From Porticoccaceae bacterium (GTDB taxonomy: Bacteria; Pseudomonadota; Gammaproteobacteria; Pseudomonadales; Porticoccaceae), in contig JAGPUQ010000011.1 in NCBI GenBank assembly GCA_018069525.1, forward strand, positions 62,001-126,000: DNA of 64,000 nucleotides, in the 5' to 3' direction. The translations under genes were made by a program, and so were the position numbers. The notes below the pieces were generated by a model. It made no database searches. It was not told where the DNA came from and saw nothing but the letters and a program-made list of their open reading frames with translations. Below are positions 54,332 to 61,614 of this stretch, in pieces (position 1 is the stretch's first letter; each line of letters starts with the position of its first letter).

Positions 54332-55843
54332 ATGCCTAAGAAATACGTTAAAAAAATACTCGATGCACGCATCTACGATCTGGTGGAAGAAACCCCCATC
54401 GATCACGCCGAACTGCTGTCTCGGCGCTTTGGTAATCAAGTGCTACTCAAGCGCGAGGACCTACAACCGGTATTCTCCTTTAAATTGCGCGGTGCCTACA
54501 ACAAATTACTGCAGCTCTCCCAGGCACAGCGCGATAAAGGCGTGGTCGCCGCCTCTGCCGGGAATCACGCTCAGGGGCTCGCCATGGCGGCGGCAAAAAT
54601 GGGTGTTAAAGCCATCATTGTGATGCCGCGCACCACTCCGCAAATCAAAGTGGACGCCGTGCGTAACCGTGGTGCCAAAGTAGTGCTCCAGGGCGACACC
54701 TACGACGAGGCCTCGGTACACGCCAATAAACTAGTGGCGGAAAAAGGCCTGACCTATATCCATCCCTTTGACGACCCCGATGTGATCGCCGGTCAGGGCA
54801 CTGTCGCGGTTGAAATCCTGCGGCAGCACCCCGGACAGCTCGACGCCATCTTTATTCCCGTCGGCGGCGGTGGCTTATGCGCAGGCATGGCCGCGTATAT
54901 CAAATACGTCCGTCCCGAGATCAAGATCTTTGCCGTCGAATCAGAAGACGCCGCTTGCCTCGCAGCGGCGATGGACGCCGGTCGCCGGGTACGCCTGAAA
55001 GACGTGGGCCTGTTTGCCGACGGCACCGCCGTAGCGCAAATCGGCAAAGAAACCTTCCGCGTACTCAAGCAGACCATCGATGGTGTTATCACCGTTTCCG
55101 TCGATGAAATCTGCGCCGCCATCAAAGATATCTTTGACGACACCCGCTCCATCGCCGAACCCTCTGGCGCGCTATCCATTGCCGGGCTAAAGAAATATGT
55201 CGAGCTAAACGGCACACAGGGACAAACCCTGCTGGCCATTAACAGTGGCGCCAATATCAACTTTGATCGACTGCGCTACATTTCAGAGCGCACCGAAATT
55301 GGCGAAAAACGCGAAGCCGTTATCGCCGTCACCATTCCTGAACGCCCGGGCAGTTTTGGCAAGTTCTGCCGTGCCATGAGCCGACGTATGGTGACCGAAT
55401 TTAACTATCGCTATACCGATAAGGATGAAGCACATATTTTTGTCGGGCTGTCGATTAGCTCCGACCAGGATCGAGAAGACCTAATCGCGGATTTACAGGA
55501 AAAAGGTTATCCGGTCAGCGATATGACCGATAACGAAATGGCGAAATCACATATTCGTCATATGGTGGGTGGCCGCGCGCCGGAAATTACCGACGAGGTG
55601 GCCTATCGCTTTGAATTTCCCGAACGCCCCGGCGCGCTCGGCAACTTCCTCAGCAAGCTCGGTGGCCGCTGGAATATCTCCATGTTCCACTACCGCAATC
55701 ACGGCGCAGCCTACGGACGGATTTTGGTTGGTTTGCAGGTGCCGACAAAGGATCGCAAGGAAATTCCTAAATTTCTCGACGAGCTAAATTATCCTTATCA
55801 GGAAGAAACTGACAACGAAGCCTATCGGTTTTTTCTGAGTTGA
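54332..55843 (+). CDS. ilvA: Threonine deaminase (biosynthetic threonine ammonia-lyase)
   Basis: Converts threonine to 2-oxobutanoate and ammonia, the first step of isoleucine synthesis. 503 residues: an N-terminal PLP domain with the lysine in VFSFKLRGAYN (K51), SAGNHAQGLA and VPVGGGG-type FIPVGGGGLCAG, and two C-terminal ACT-like regulatory domains (EAVIAVTIPERPGSFGKFC; AYRFEFPERPGALGNFLS) that bind isoleucine and valine. The full two-domain regulatory half marks the biosynthetic rather than the catabolic enzyme. Complete. Confidence 0.97.
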   Translation: MPKKYVKKILDARIYDLVEETPIDHAELLSRRFGNQVLLKREDLQPVFSFKLRGAYNKLLQLSQAQRDKGVVAASAGNHAQGLAMAAAKMGVKAIIVMPRTTPQIKVDAVRNRGAKVVLQGDTYDEASVHANKLVAEKGLTYIHPFDDPDVIAGQGTVAVEILRQHPGQLDAIFIPVGGGGLCAGMAAYIKYVRPEIKIFAVESEDAACLAAAMDAGRRVRLKDVGLFADGTAVAQIGKETFRVLKQTIDGVITVSVDEICAAIKDIFDDTRSIAEPSGALSIAGLKKYVELNGTQGQTLLAINSGANINFDRLRYISERTEIGEKREAVIAVTIPERPGSFGKFCRAMSRRMVTEFNYRYTDKDEAHIFVGLSISSDQDREDLIADLQEKGYPVSDMTDNEMAKSHIRHMVGGRAPEITDEVAYRFEFPERPGALGNFLSKLGGRWNISMFHYRNHGAAYGRILVGLQVPTKDRKEIPKFLDELNYPYQEETDNEAYRFFLS

Positions 55844-55927
55844 TATTTTTTGCACAACCGCAAAAAAATAAAAAAGATAATCGTACTCGGCGCGAATTAA
55901 AACAACGCAATATAAATTAAGCCGCGT

Positions 55928-56119
55928 CTAATTTAACTTTCGACACCCTTTTAATGGATGCAGACTGTATCCAGGGAGATCAAGATCGTCTATGTGTTGA
56001 GGCGTATCAAGTGCGGCTAACTGGAATCTCAGCTTTACTGAATGTTTCGCCTGAATACCCGCCGCAGAACCCTTCAAACAGAATCTCTCAAGACCCTTGT
56101 GTTTGAAGGATTTAATCAT
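55928..56119 (-). pseudogene. Truncated HigB-type (RelE/ParE fold) toxin gene
   Basis: A 63-residue frame begins MIKSFKHKGLERF and continues GSAAGIQAKH and LPGYSLHPLKG, the order seen in HigB-family plasmid-maintenance toxins of about 92 residues. It stops soon after LHPLKG, so the last third, including the NGNWR-type and DYEDYH-type C-terminal segments with the active-site residues, is missing. No antitoxin gene follows: only 84 bases separate it from the ilvA end. It is a decayed remnant of a toxin-antitoxin module, almost certainly inactive. The remaining bases of this 329-base gap between ilvA and pyk hold nothing else recognisable apart from a palindrome at 56135-56146. Confidence 0.8.
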
Positions 56120-56134
56120 CCGATAAGCGTAGCG

Positions 56135-56146
56135 CGTTGCGCAACG
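56135..56146. repeat. 12-bp perfect palindrome upstream of the HigB remnant
   Basis: CGTTGCGCAACG lies 16 bases before the remnant's ATG and just past the pyk stop codon. Palindromes at this position often serve as antitoxin operators in toxin-antitoxin operons, so it may be a leftover operator; it could also be a chance GC-rich palindrome. Confidence 0.4.
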
Positions 56147-56172
56147 ACGTCAACGCCCGTCCGATCAACAAT

Positions 56173-57588
56173 TCACGACAACACCAAATCCCCCAGCCGC
56201 CGTATCTGAATCGCCCCCACTCCCGCCCCGGCGAGAATATCCTGAAGCACGACCATTTTATCGTCTGCTGAAAACTCCTCTCGCGCACTGAGTATGGCGC
56301 CGGCCTCCGCTAGAATCTCCTCGGGGCTGCCGTGTTCGGACAGGCAATAACTCAACACATTGCGGTTGAGCACCAGTTGGCGGCGGGTTTGTTCGTCAAA
56401 GGTAAACGCACAAATCACCGATGCCTGGGGATGACAATTGGATACGTAACTGGCCATGCGCCCGCTGCGGGTCGGCACAATAATCGCCTTGGCCTTGATC
56501 GACTCGGCGAGTTTAACGGCAGCAGCGGCGACTTCCTGCTTGTCGTTGTCGAGGATCAGGTCATCGGCAAAACGTAAACCTCGGCTGTTTTCGATGGATC
56601 GCGCGATGCGATCGAGCATCTCAACACAGCGCACGGGATATTTACCCATCGCGGTTTCACCGGAAAGCATGATAGCGTCCGCCTCTTCGTACACCGCATT
56701 GGCCACATCGGTGACCTCAGCGCGGGTCGGCGTCGGGTTTTCGATCATCGATTCGAGCATATGGGTGGCCACAATCACCGGCTTGCCGTGCTGTGCGCAA
56801 TGGCGAATAATGCGCCGCTGCACCCGAGGTAGATATTCGATGGGAATCTCTACACCTAAATCGCCTCGAGCTACCATAATGCCATCGGCGGCATCGATAA
56901 TGCTTTCTACGTTGGTCAGGCCCTCTTGATCTTCAATTTTGGCAATAATCTTAATTTTTGCGTCTTTTTCATTCAAAATCTGCCTAAGTTCGGCGATATC
57001 GTCGGCATCGCGCACAAAAGATAGCGCGATAAAGTCCACACCCTGCTCAATGGCAAACTGAATATCTTTTTTGTCTTTTTCGGTAATTGACGGCAAGTTC
57101 ACGCGTATTCCCGGCAAATTCACGTGTCTTTTGCTTTTTAGCACACCTCCATCCACCACCCGACATTTCATCGTGGGCGGCTGCTTCTCAAGCACCTCAA
57201 GATTAATCAGACCATTATCGACGGTGATACGGTCGCCAACTTCTACATCTTCGATCAGGTCGGCGTAGTTGATCTGGATGGAGCTGGCTTCAACGTCCCC
57301 CTCCCCCCTCGCCACCACGCTAATAATGTCGCCCTCTTTCAAATCCAGATCAACGGCGCGGTCACCGGTGCGGATTTCCGGGCCTTGAGTGTCCAGCAAC
57401 ACCGCTACCGGGTGATGTGCGGTTTTGTTTAGCTCGGCGATACGGGCGATGATCTCACTGCACGTTTGATGCTCGCCGTGGGACATATTCAAGCGAACGA
57501 TGTTCATGCCCGCTTCGCAGAGTTGAGCCAGCATTTCCGCCGAACTGGTGGCCGGGCCGATGGTGCAAATAATTTTAGTTTTACGCAT
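56173..57588 (-). CDS. pyk: Pyruvate kinase
   Basis: Final step of glycolysis: PEP plus ADP to pyruvate plus ATP. 471 residues with KIICTIGPATSS, IVRLNMSHG, VALSFVRDADDI, the active-site KIEDQEGLTNV, IMVARGDLGVEIP and the activator-site domain IIVPTRSGRMASYVSNCHP. Complete length for type II pyruvate kinases. It lies 72 bases downstream of fau on the same strand. Confidence 0.97.
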   Translation of the reverse strand: MRKTKIICTIGPATSSAEMLAQLCEAGMNIVRLNMSHGEHQTCSEIIARIAELNKTAHHPVAVLLDTQGPEIRTGDRAVDLDLKEGDIISVVARGEGDVEASSIQINYADLIEDVEVGDRITVDNGLINLEVLEKQPPTMKCRVVDGGVLKSKRHVNLPGIRVNLPSITEKDKKDIQFAIEQGVDFIALSFVRDADDIAELRQILNEKDAKIKIIAKIEDQEGLTNVESIIDAADGIMVARGDLGVEIPIEYLPRVQRRIIRHCAQHGKPVIVATHMLESMIENPTPTRAEVTDVANAVYEEADAIMLSGETAMGKYPVRCVEMLDRIARSIENSRGLRFADDLILDNDKQEVAAAAVKLAESIKAKAIIVPTRSGRMASYVSNCHPQASVICAFTFDEQTRRQLVLNRNVLSYCLSEHGSPEEILAEAGAILSAREEFSADDKMVVLQDILAGAGVGAIQIRRLGDLVLS

Positions 57589-57660
57589 TAAGGGTTCTCT
57601 TAAAAGGGGCTTGTTTTGACAGGTGCTGTCTTGGCGGAAATTTTCTTGATAGAAGCTCTA

Positions 57661-58287
57661 TTAATTAATAGGGGCTCTCTTAATAGACTTTCTCTTAATA
57701 GACTTTCTCTTAATAGAAAGAAACTCCTGTTCAGTCGCGATACCGTGCAGCGGAATATCCCAGGGCGACGCTTCGAGGTGATCGACCTGCTGAAAACTAT
57801 GGGCCAGACCTATAAGCAGCGGACTGCTTCCCGGCCTGTTGCGGGTAAAGGCTAAACTACGGTCGTAAAAACCACCCCCCATACCCAGGCGATTACCCGC
57901 GCTATCAAAAGCCACCAATGGCACAAAAATAATCTGCAAACTCCAGGCGGGAACCATACGATGCTGACGCAATTCTGGCTCGGGAATACCAAAGCGGTTG
58001 GCTTTAAGTGTATCGCCATACTGATGACGAACAAAATGTAAGCTGTTGTCTTTAAGCGGATGTAGCACCGGCAGGTGGCAGATTTTACCTGCGATTTCGG
58101 CTAAATGCTTGATTGGCGCCGGATCAATTTCGCCACCGTGGGCGAGATAGATGCCGATGCGGCGCGCAAACTGAAATTCTCGCAAGCGCGACACAACACC
58201 TAGTAATCGGTCGGCAGCCAGCGTCTGCGCAGACGGGCTCAGCTGCCTGCGTTTGTGGCGCATCTCTGTGCGTATCTTATTATTCAT
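57661..58287 (-). CDS. fau: 5-formyltetrahydrofolate cyclo-ligase, with repeat-derived C-terminus
   Basis: Converts 5-formyl-THF to 5,10-methenyl-THF with ATP. 208 residues with the N-terminal RTEMRHKRRQLSP, GIYLAHGGEIDP and the signature VPLVAFDSAGNRLGMGGGFYDRSLAF. The final ~18 residues are SIKRK repeats encoded by a 15-bp tandem array (57676-57717) and are not part of the family core. It lies downstream of 6S RNA and zapA, the conserved order in gammaproteobacteria. Confidence 0.95.
   Translation of the reverse strand: MNNKIRTEMRHKRRQLSPSAQTLAADRLLGVVSRLREFQFARRIGIYLAHGGEIDPAPIKHLAEIAGKICHLPVLHPLKDNSLHFVRHQYGDTLKANRFGIPEPELRQHRMVPAWSLQIIFVPLVAFDSAGNRLGMGGGFYDRSLAFTRNRPGSSPLLIGLAHSFQQVDHLEASPWDIPLHGIATEQEFLSIKRKSIKRKSIKRAPIN
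57676..57717. repeat. 15-bp tandem repeat at the 3' end of fau (2.8 copies)
   Basis: Units TCTCTTAATAGACTT at 57676-57690 and 57691-57705 are identical, with a third partial copy to 57717. On the coding strand they give SIKRK, SIKRK, SIKRA. Weaker copies of the same motif continue past the stop codon toward pyk (57643-57675), so the array seems to have crossed the gene end. Confidence 0.88.
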
Positions 58288-58462
58288 TTGGCCCTATGCC
58301 GCCGGCCTCACACCGCTCTTACGTTGCAACCACCCTTGTACAGCAGTACTTGCGGCGAAATTTTTAATTTTGCACTTTAAATTTATGCCTATTTTTAATA
58401 CCTGTCATTAATGCCTGTACAGACGCACATCTATTCACAGCAATAGACACAACACATAAATA

Positions 58463-58633
58463 GTAACCCCAAGATGCCGCTGTCAACGTTGCCTCGAACC
58501 GAAAGGTTCAAGGTGGGTATCCCTTTCAGGTATCAGGCTCTCCGTCGCGCGGATATGCACAACAACCCAAGAAGAGATTCCCGGTTGGGTAGTATCGGCT
58601 CAAGGACATTATGACTGGCAAACACCCCAGGGT
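58463..58633 (-). ncRNA. ssrS: 6S RNA
   Basis: The 6S RNA that binds sigma-70 RNA polymerase in stationary phase. It sits in the 527-base gap between zapA and fau, its conserved location. On the reverse strand the conserved 5' segment CCTTGAGCCGATA (near 58595-58607), a central irregular stem, the 3' segment CACCTTGAACC...GGTTC and GCGGCATCTTGGGG are all present, and the ends pair (ACCCTGGGGTGTT with the terminal GGCATCTTGGGGT). Length is about 170 nucleotides; exact ends are estimated. The remaining ~180 bases toward zapA show no other gene. Confidence 0.88.
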
Positions 58634-58639
58634 CATTGG

Positions 58640-58645
58640 ATTATA
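58640..58645 (-). promoter_or_regulatory. -10 box of the 6S RNA promoter
   Basis: On the reverse strand this is a perfect TATAAT about seven bases before the predicted 6S RNA start. The -35 region is weak. Confidence 0.6.
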
Positions 58646-58814
58646 AGCGATGCGAGGGGAATTTAAATGACATCGTTCAACTGGGGTTCAACAAGGGCTT
58701 AATAAGCGGCTGACCCATCGGAGATGACACGCTGGCGATAACACACCTGCGATGAGTATCCACAAAGAAGATATTGAAAAATCAGGGATGCCGGGGAGGG
58801 GGAATTAGAGGCAA

Positions 58815-59135
58815 CTAATTAGGCGCGGGGGCGACCTTCTCAAGGGCAGACAAGGCACGCGACAGCTTCTTGTCGAGACGGGTAATATCCTTGCCAACAC
58901 CAGCTCCACTGGCCGCGCGGCCCTCTGCCTCGCCGAGTTCGTGTGCCAGGTTGAGCGCCGCCATGACGGCAATGCGCTCAAGCCCGATCACGTTGCCCGA
59001 TTTACGAATTTCACGCATGCGCTTATCAAGATTGTCGGCACTGCTCATCAGCGCTTCGCGCTCATCGAGAGGACAGTTAACCTGATACTCTTTATCGAGT
59101 ACGCGGATGATAACGGTATTTGCAGAATCGCTCAC
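58815..59135 (-). CDS. zapA: Cell division protein ZapA
   Basis: A 106-residue FtsZ-ring stabiliser. N-terminal VIIRVLDKEYQVNCPLDEREAL is the ZapA beta domain, followed by LDKRMREIRKSG and the conserved GLERIAVMAALNLAHEL, then a C-terminal helix. It lies upstream of 6S RNA and downstream of the small coiled-coil gene. Confidence 0.96.
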   Translation of the reverse strand: MSDSANTVIIRVLDKEYQVNCPLDEREALMSSADNLDKRMREIRKSGNVIGLERIAVMAALNLAHELGEAEGRAASGAGVGKDITRLDKKLSRALSALEKVAPAPN

Positions 59136-59255
59136 AGTTTGATCTCGGACCTTGGTCTAGTGCATTGTTCTTAGCGTTTATTTTAACTATTCAATGGCTG
59201 TCTACTGCCATCCTACTGTCATCTATCGACAGTCGACTGGCATTCGGGGCGAGAT

Positions 59256-59465
59256 TTAAATTTCGGGGCCAAGTGCTTTCAGCCGGGTAATCATACCCTC
59301 TACCTTGGTGCGTGCCATCTCATTTTTTTCGATCAACAGCGTGCGCTCCTTCATCAACCCGGCTTCGCGTTCTTTGAGCGACCCGTTTTCACTTCTCAAA
59401 TGATCACTCAAGGCGACCAACTGATCGATTTTTCCTTCCAAATCACCAAAAGCATCGTTACTCAT
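59256..59465 (-). CDS. Small coiled-coil protein (TIGR02449 family, ZapB-like)
   Basis: A 69-residue protein almost entirely one charged helix with heptad spacing (LEGKIDQLVALSDHLRSENGSLKEREAGLMKERTLL split over residues 9-43), matching the TIGR02449 family that is always found next to zapA in Pseudomonas relatives. The length and coiled coil resemble ZapB, so a role at the division ring is plausible but unproven. Confidence 0.9.
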   Translation of the reverse strand: MSNDAFGDLEGKIDQLVALSDHLRSENGSLKEREAGLMKERTLLIEKNEMARTKVEGMITRLKALGPEI

Positions 59466-59617
59466 AGCTCACCCACTCCAATGTCTGCGTCAAACTATAT
59501 TGACACTCAGGGTGTTGGTCAATAATGTTGATGTTATTTCGAGAAACAAGTCCACATTCTGTTGCTTTTATAAGATATTTTCAACACCTCATCATCACGT
59601 GAAGCCCAAAGACCATC

Positions 59618-60226
59618 ATGGTAGGATGCTGCGTTTTACTGGCGACGATTCCCGTGACTACTTTCGACCACCTTAGCAGCACTTTTGCCGAAGCCGACAT
59701 TGGCCAACATCCCTCCGAATGGCACGGCTTTCTCTGCGGTGCTGCCGCAGGCGGCGCACTTCCCCAGGCCGACTTACTCACCCTGGCAACGGAAGAACTG
59801 GCCGCCGATCACACCGACACCGAAGGCCTGCGTAGTCTGGTAGAAAGCCTCACCAGCAGCACCTCGGAAGACCTCAATAGCGGACAATTTACCCTGCAAC
59901 TGCTATTGCCAGACGACGAATGGCCGCTCTCCGACCGGGTGGAAGCACTTGCTGCCTGGTGCCAGGGCTACCTTTCCGGCCTTGGGCAGTCGGGCAGGGC
60001 CAACCGGGATTGGTCAGAAGAATCCAGGGCCGCCATACGTGATATTTCCGCCATTGGCCAGGCCGACACCGAGCTAGAAGAGGACGAGTCAGAGGAGCAG
60101 GACTACACCGAACTCGTCGAATATGTGCGCATTGCGGTACTCATGGTGCACGCCGAATTGTGCGGCGATCCAGCTGCCGACGCGCTAAACTCAAGCACCG
60201 CCAGCAAGGCCGAGCCTATTCATTAG
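59618..60226 (+). CDS. UPF0149 (YgfB/YecA-like) family protein
   Basis: About 190-202 residues, all-helical, with HPSEWHGFLCGAAAGGAL near the start, ALAAWCQGYLSGLGQSG and the acidic DEDESEEQDYTELVEYVRIAVLMV (split around residues 160-185) typical of YgfB. Homologues lie before pepP in Pseudomonas and E. coli; Pseudomonas YgfB has been linked to regulation of AmpDh3 and beta-lactam tolerance. ATG 59618 is used; GTG 59654 (VTTFDHL) would give a start closer to the family and cannot be excluded. Divergent from the coiled-coil gene. Confidence 0.9.
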   Translation: MVGCCVLLATIPVTTFDHLSSTFAEADIGQHPSEWHGFLCGAAAGGALPQADLLTLATEELAADHTDTEGLRSLVESLTSSTSEDLNSGQFTLQLLLPDDEWPLSDRVEALAAWCQGYLSGLGQSGRANRDWSEESRAAIRDISAIGQADTELEEDESEEQDYTELVEYVRIAVLMVHAELCGDPAADALNSSTASKAEPIH

Positions 60227-60298
60227 CACAATGAATTGAAAGTAAGCCCTTACTAAAAAACCATACACCCATGATTAATAAATAATGATCAACAGACC

Positions 60299-61609
60299 AT
60301 GATTAAAGCCAAAGAATTTGCCCGCCGACGTCGCGACTTGATGTCGATGATGGGCAAAAACAGCATTGCCATCCTCACGGCAGCACCGGAGAAAGTGCGC
60401 AGCAAAGACACGCACTTCCCCTACCGGCAGGACAGCAATTTCCAGTACCTGACGGGATTTCCCGAACCCGAAGCCGTGCTGGCACTGATCCCGGGCCGGG
60501 AACAGGGTGAATTCGTGCTGTTTTGCCGAGATCGAGACCCAAAACGGGAAATCTGGGACGGCTACCGCGCCGGGCCAGCAGGCGCGGTTAGCGACTACGA
60601 CGCCGACGATGCCTTTCCCATCGGCGATATCGACGACATTCTCCCCGGCCTGATTGAAGGCCGCGAGCGGGTTTACTACGCGGTGGGCAAAGACCAGGCC
60701 TTCGATGCCCACTTAATGGCCTGGGTTAACGACATTCGCGCGCAGGCTCGCACCGGTGCCGTGCCCCCCGGTGAATTTGTCGATCTCGACCACCTGGTGC
60801 ACGAGATGCGCTTATTTAAAAGTGCCGCCGAAATCAGCCTGATGCGCAAATCCGCAAAAATTGCCGCTCGCGCCCACTGTCGCGCCATGACCTTGTCCAA
60901 ACCCGGTCTTTACGAATACCAGTTACAGGCGGAAATCGAACACGAATTCGCCACCTCGGGCGCGTCTTTCCCGGCCTATAGCTCCATCGTCGGCGGTGGC
61001 GTCAATGCCTGCGTACTGCACTATGTGGAAAACCGCTGCCAGCTGGCCGACGGCGACCTGGTGCTGATCGATGCTGGCTGCGAACTCGAACACTACGCCT
61101 CGGACATTACCCGCACCTTCCCGGTCAACGGCACGTTCTCCGCCGCGCAAAAAGCGATTTACGAAGTGGTGCTAGCGGCCCAACTTGCGGCGATTGAAGC
61201 CGCGGTGGAGGGCAACCATTGGGACGACCCGCACCTTGCGACCGTCCGAGTCATCACCGAAGGCCTGGTGGATCTGGGCCTTTTGAAGGGTAAGGTCGAT
61301 GACCTGATCGAAAACAAAGCCTATTTCGATTTTTATATGCACCGCGCCGGACATTGGCTGGGCATGGATGTACACGACGAGGGCGACTACAAAGTCGATC
61401 ACCAATGGCGCTTGCTAGAACGCGGCATGGTGATGACCGTGGAGCCCGGCATCTATATCGCACCGGACAATATGCAAGTGGCTAAACGCTGGCGCGGCAT
61501 TGGTATTCGTATCGAAGATGATATCGCCATTACCGCCAAGGGCACGGAAGTGCTCACCAGCGGTGTACCCAAAACCGTAGCGGAGATCGAGGCCCTGATG
61601 GCTGGGTAA
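60299..61609 (+). CDS. pepP: Xaa-Pro aminopeptidase P
   Basis: Removes N-terminal residues preceding proline. 436 residues: an N-terminal regulatory domain (RRRDLMSMMGKNSIAIL, FPYRQDSNFQYLTGFPEPEAVL) and a pita-bread metallopeptidase domain with the metal-binding set in LIDAGCELEHYASDITRTFP, HWLGMDVHDEG, MTVEPGIYI and GIRIEDDI. Complete. It is followed by ubiH after five bases, as in E. coli and Pseudomonas. Confidence 0.97.
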   Translation: MIKAKEFARRRRDLMSMMGKNSIAILTAAPEKVRSKDTHFPYRQDSNFQYLTGFPEPEAVLALIPGREQGEFVLFCRDRDPKREIWDGYRAGPAGAVSDYDADDAFPIGDIDDILPGLIEGRERVYYAVGKDQAFDAHLMAWVNDIRAQARTGAVPPGEFVDLDHLVHEMRLFKSAAEISLMRKSAKIAARAHCRAMTLSKPGLYEYQLQAEIEHEFATSGASFPAYSSIVGGGVNACVLHYVENRCQLADGDLVLIDAGCELEHYASDITRTFPVNGTFSAAQKAIYEVVLAAQLAAIEAAVEGNHWDDPHLATVRVITEGLVDLGLLKGKVDDLIENKAYFDFYMHRAGHWLGMDVHDEGDYKVDHQWRLLERGMVMTVEPGIYIAPDNMQVAKRWRGIGIRIEDDIAITAKGTEVLTSGVPKTVAEIEALMAG

Positions 61610-61614
61610 ATGCG

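Noticed and set aside
55846-55867. An inverted repeat of T6GC and GCA6 just after the ilvA stop, considered as a terminator.
   Set aside because: The stem has only two G-C pairs and would be unstable; I do not call it a terminator, though the A/T runs may still contribute to ending transcription.
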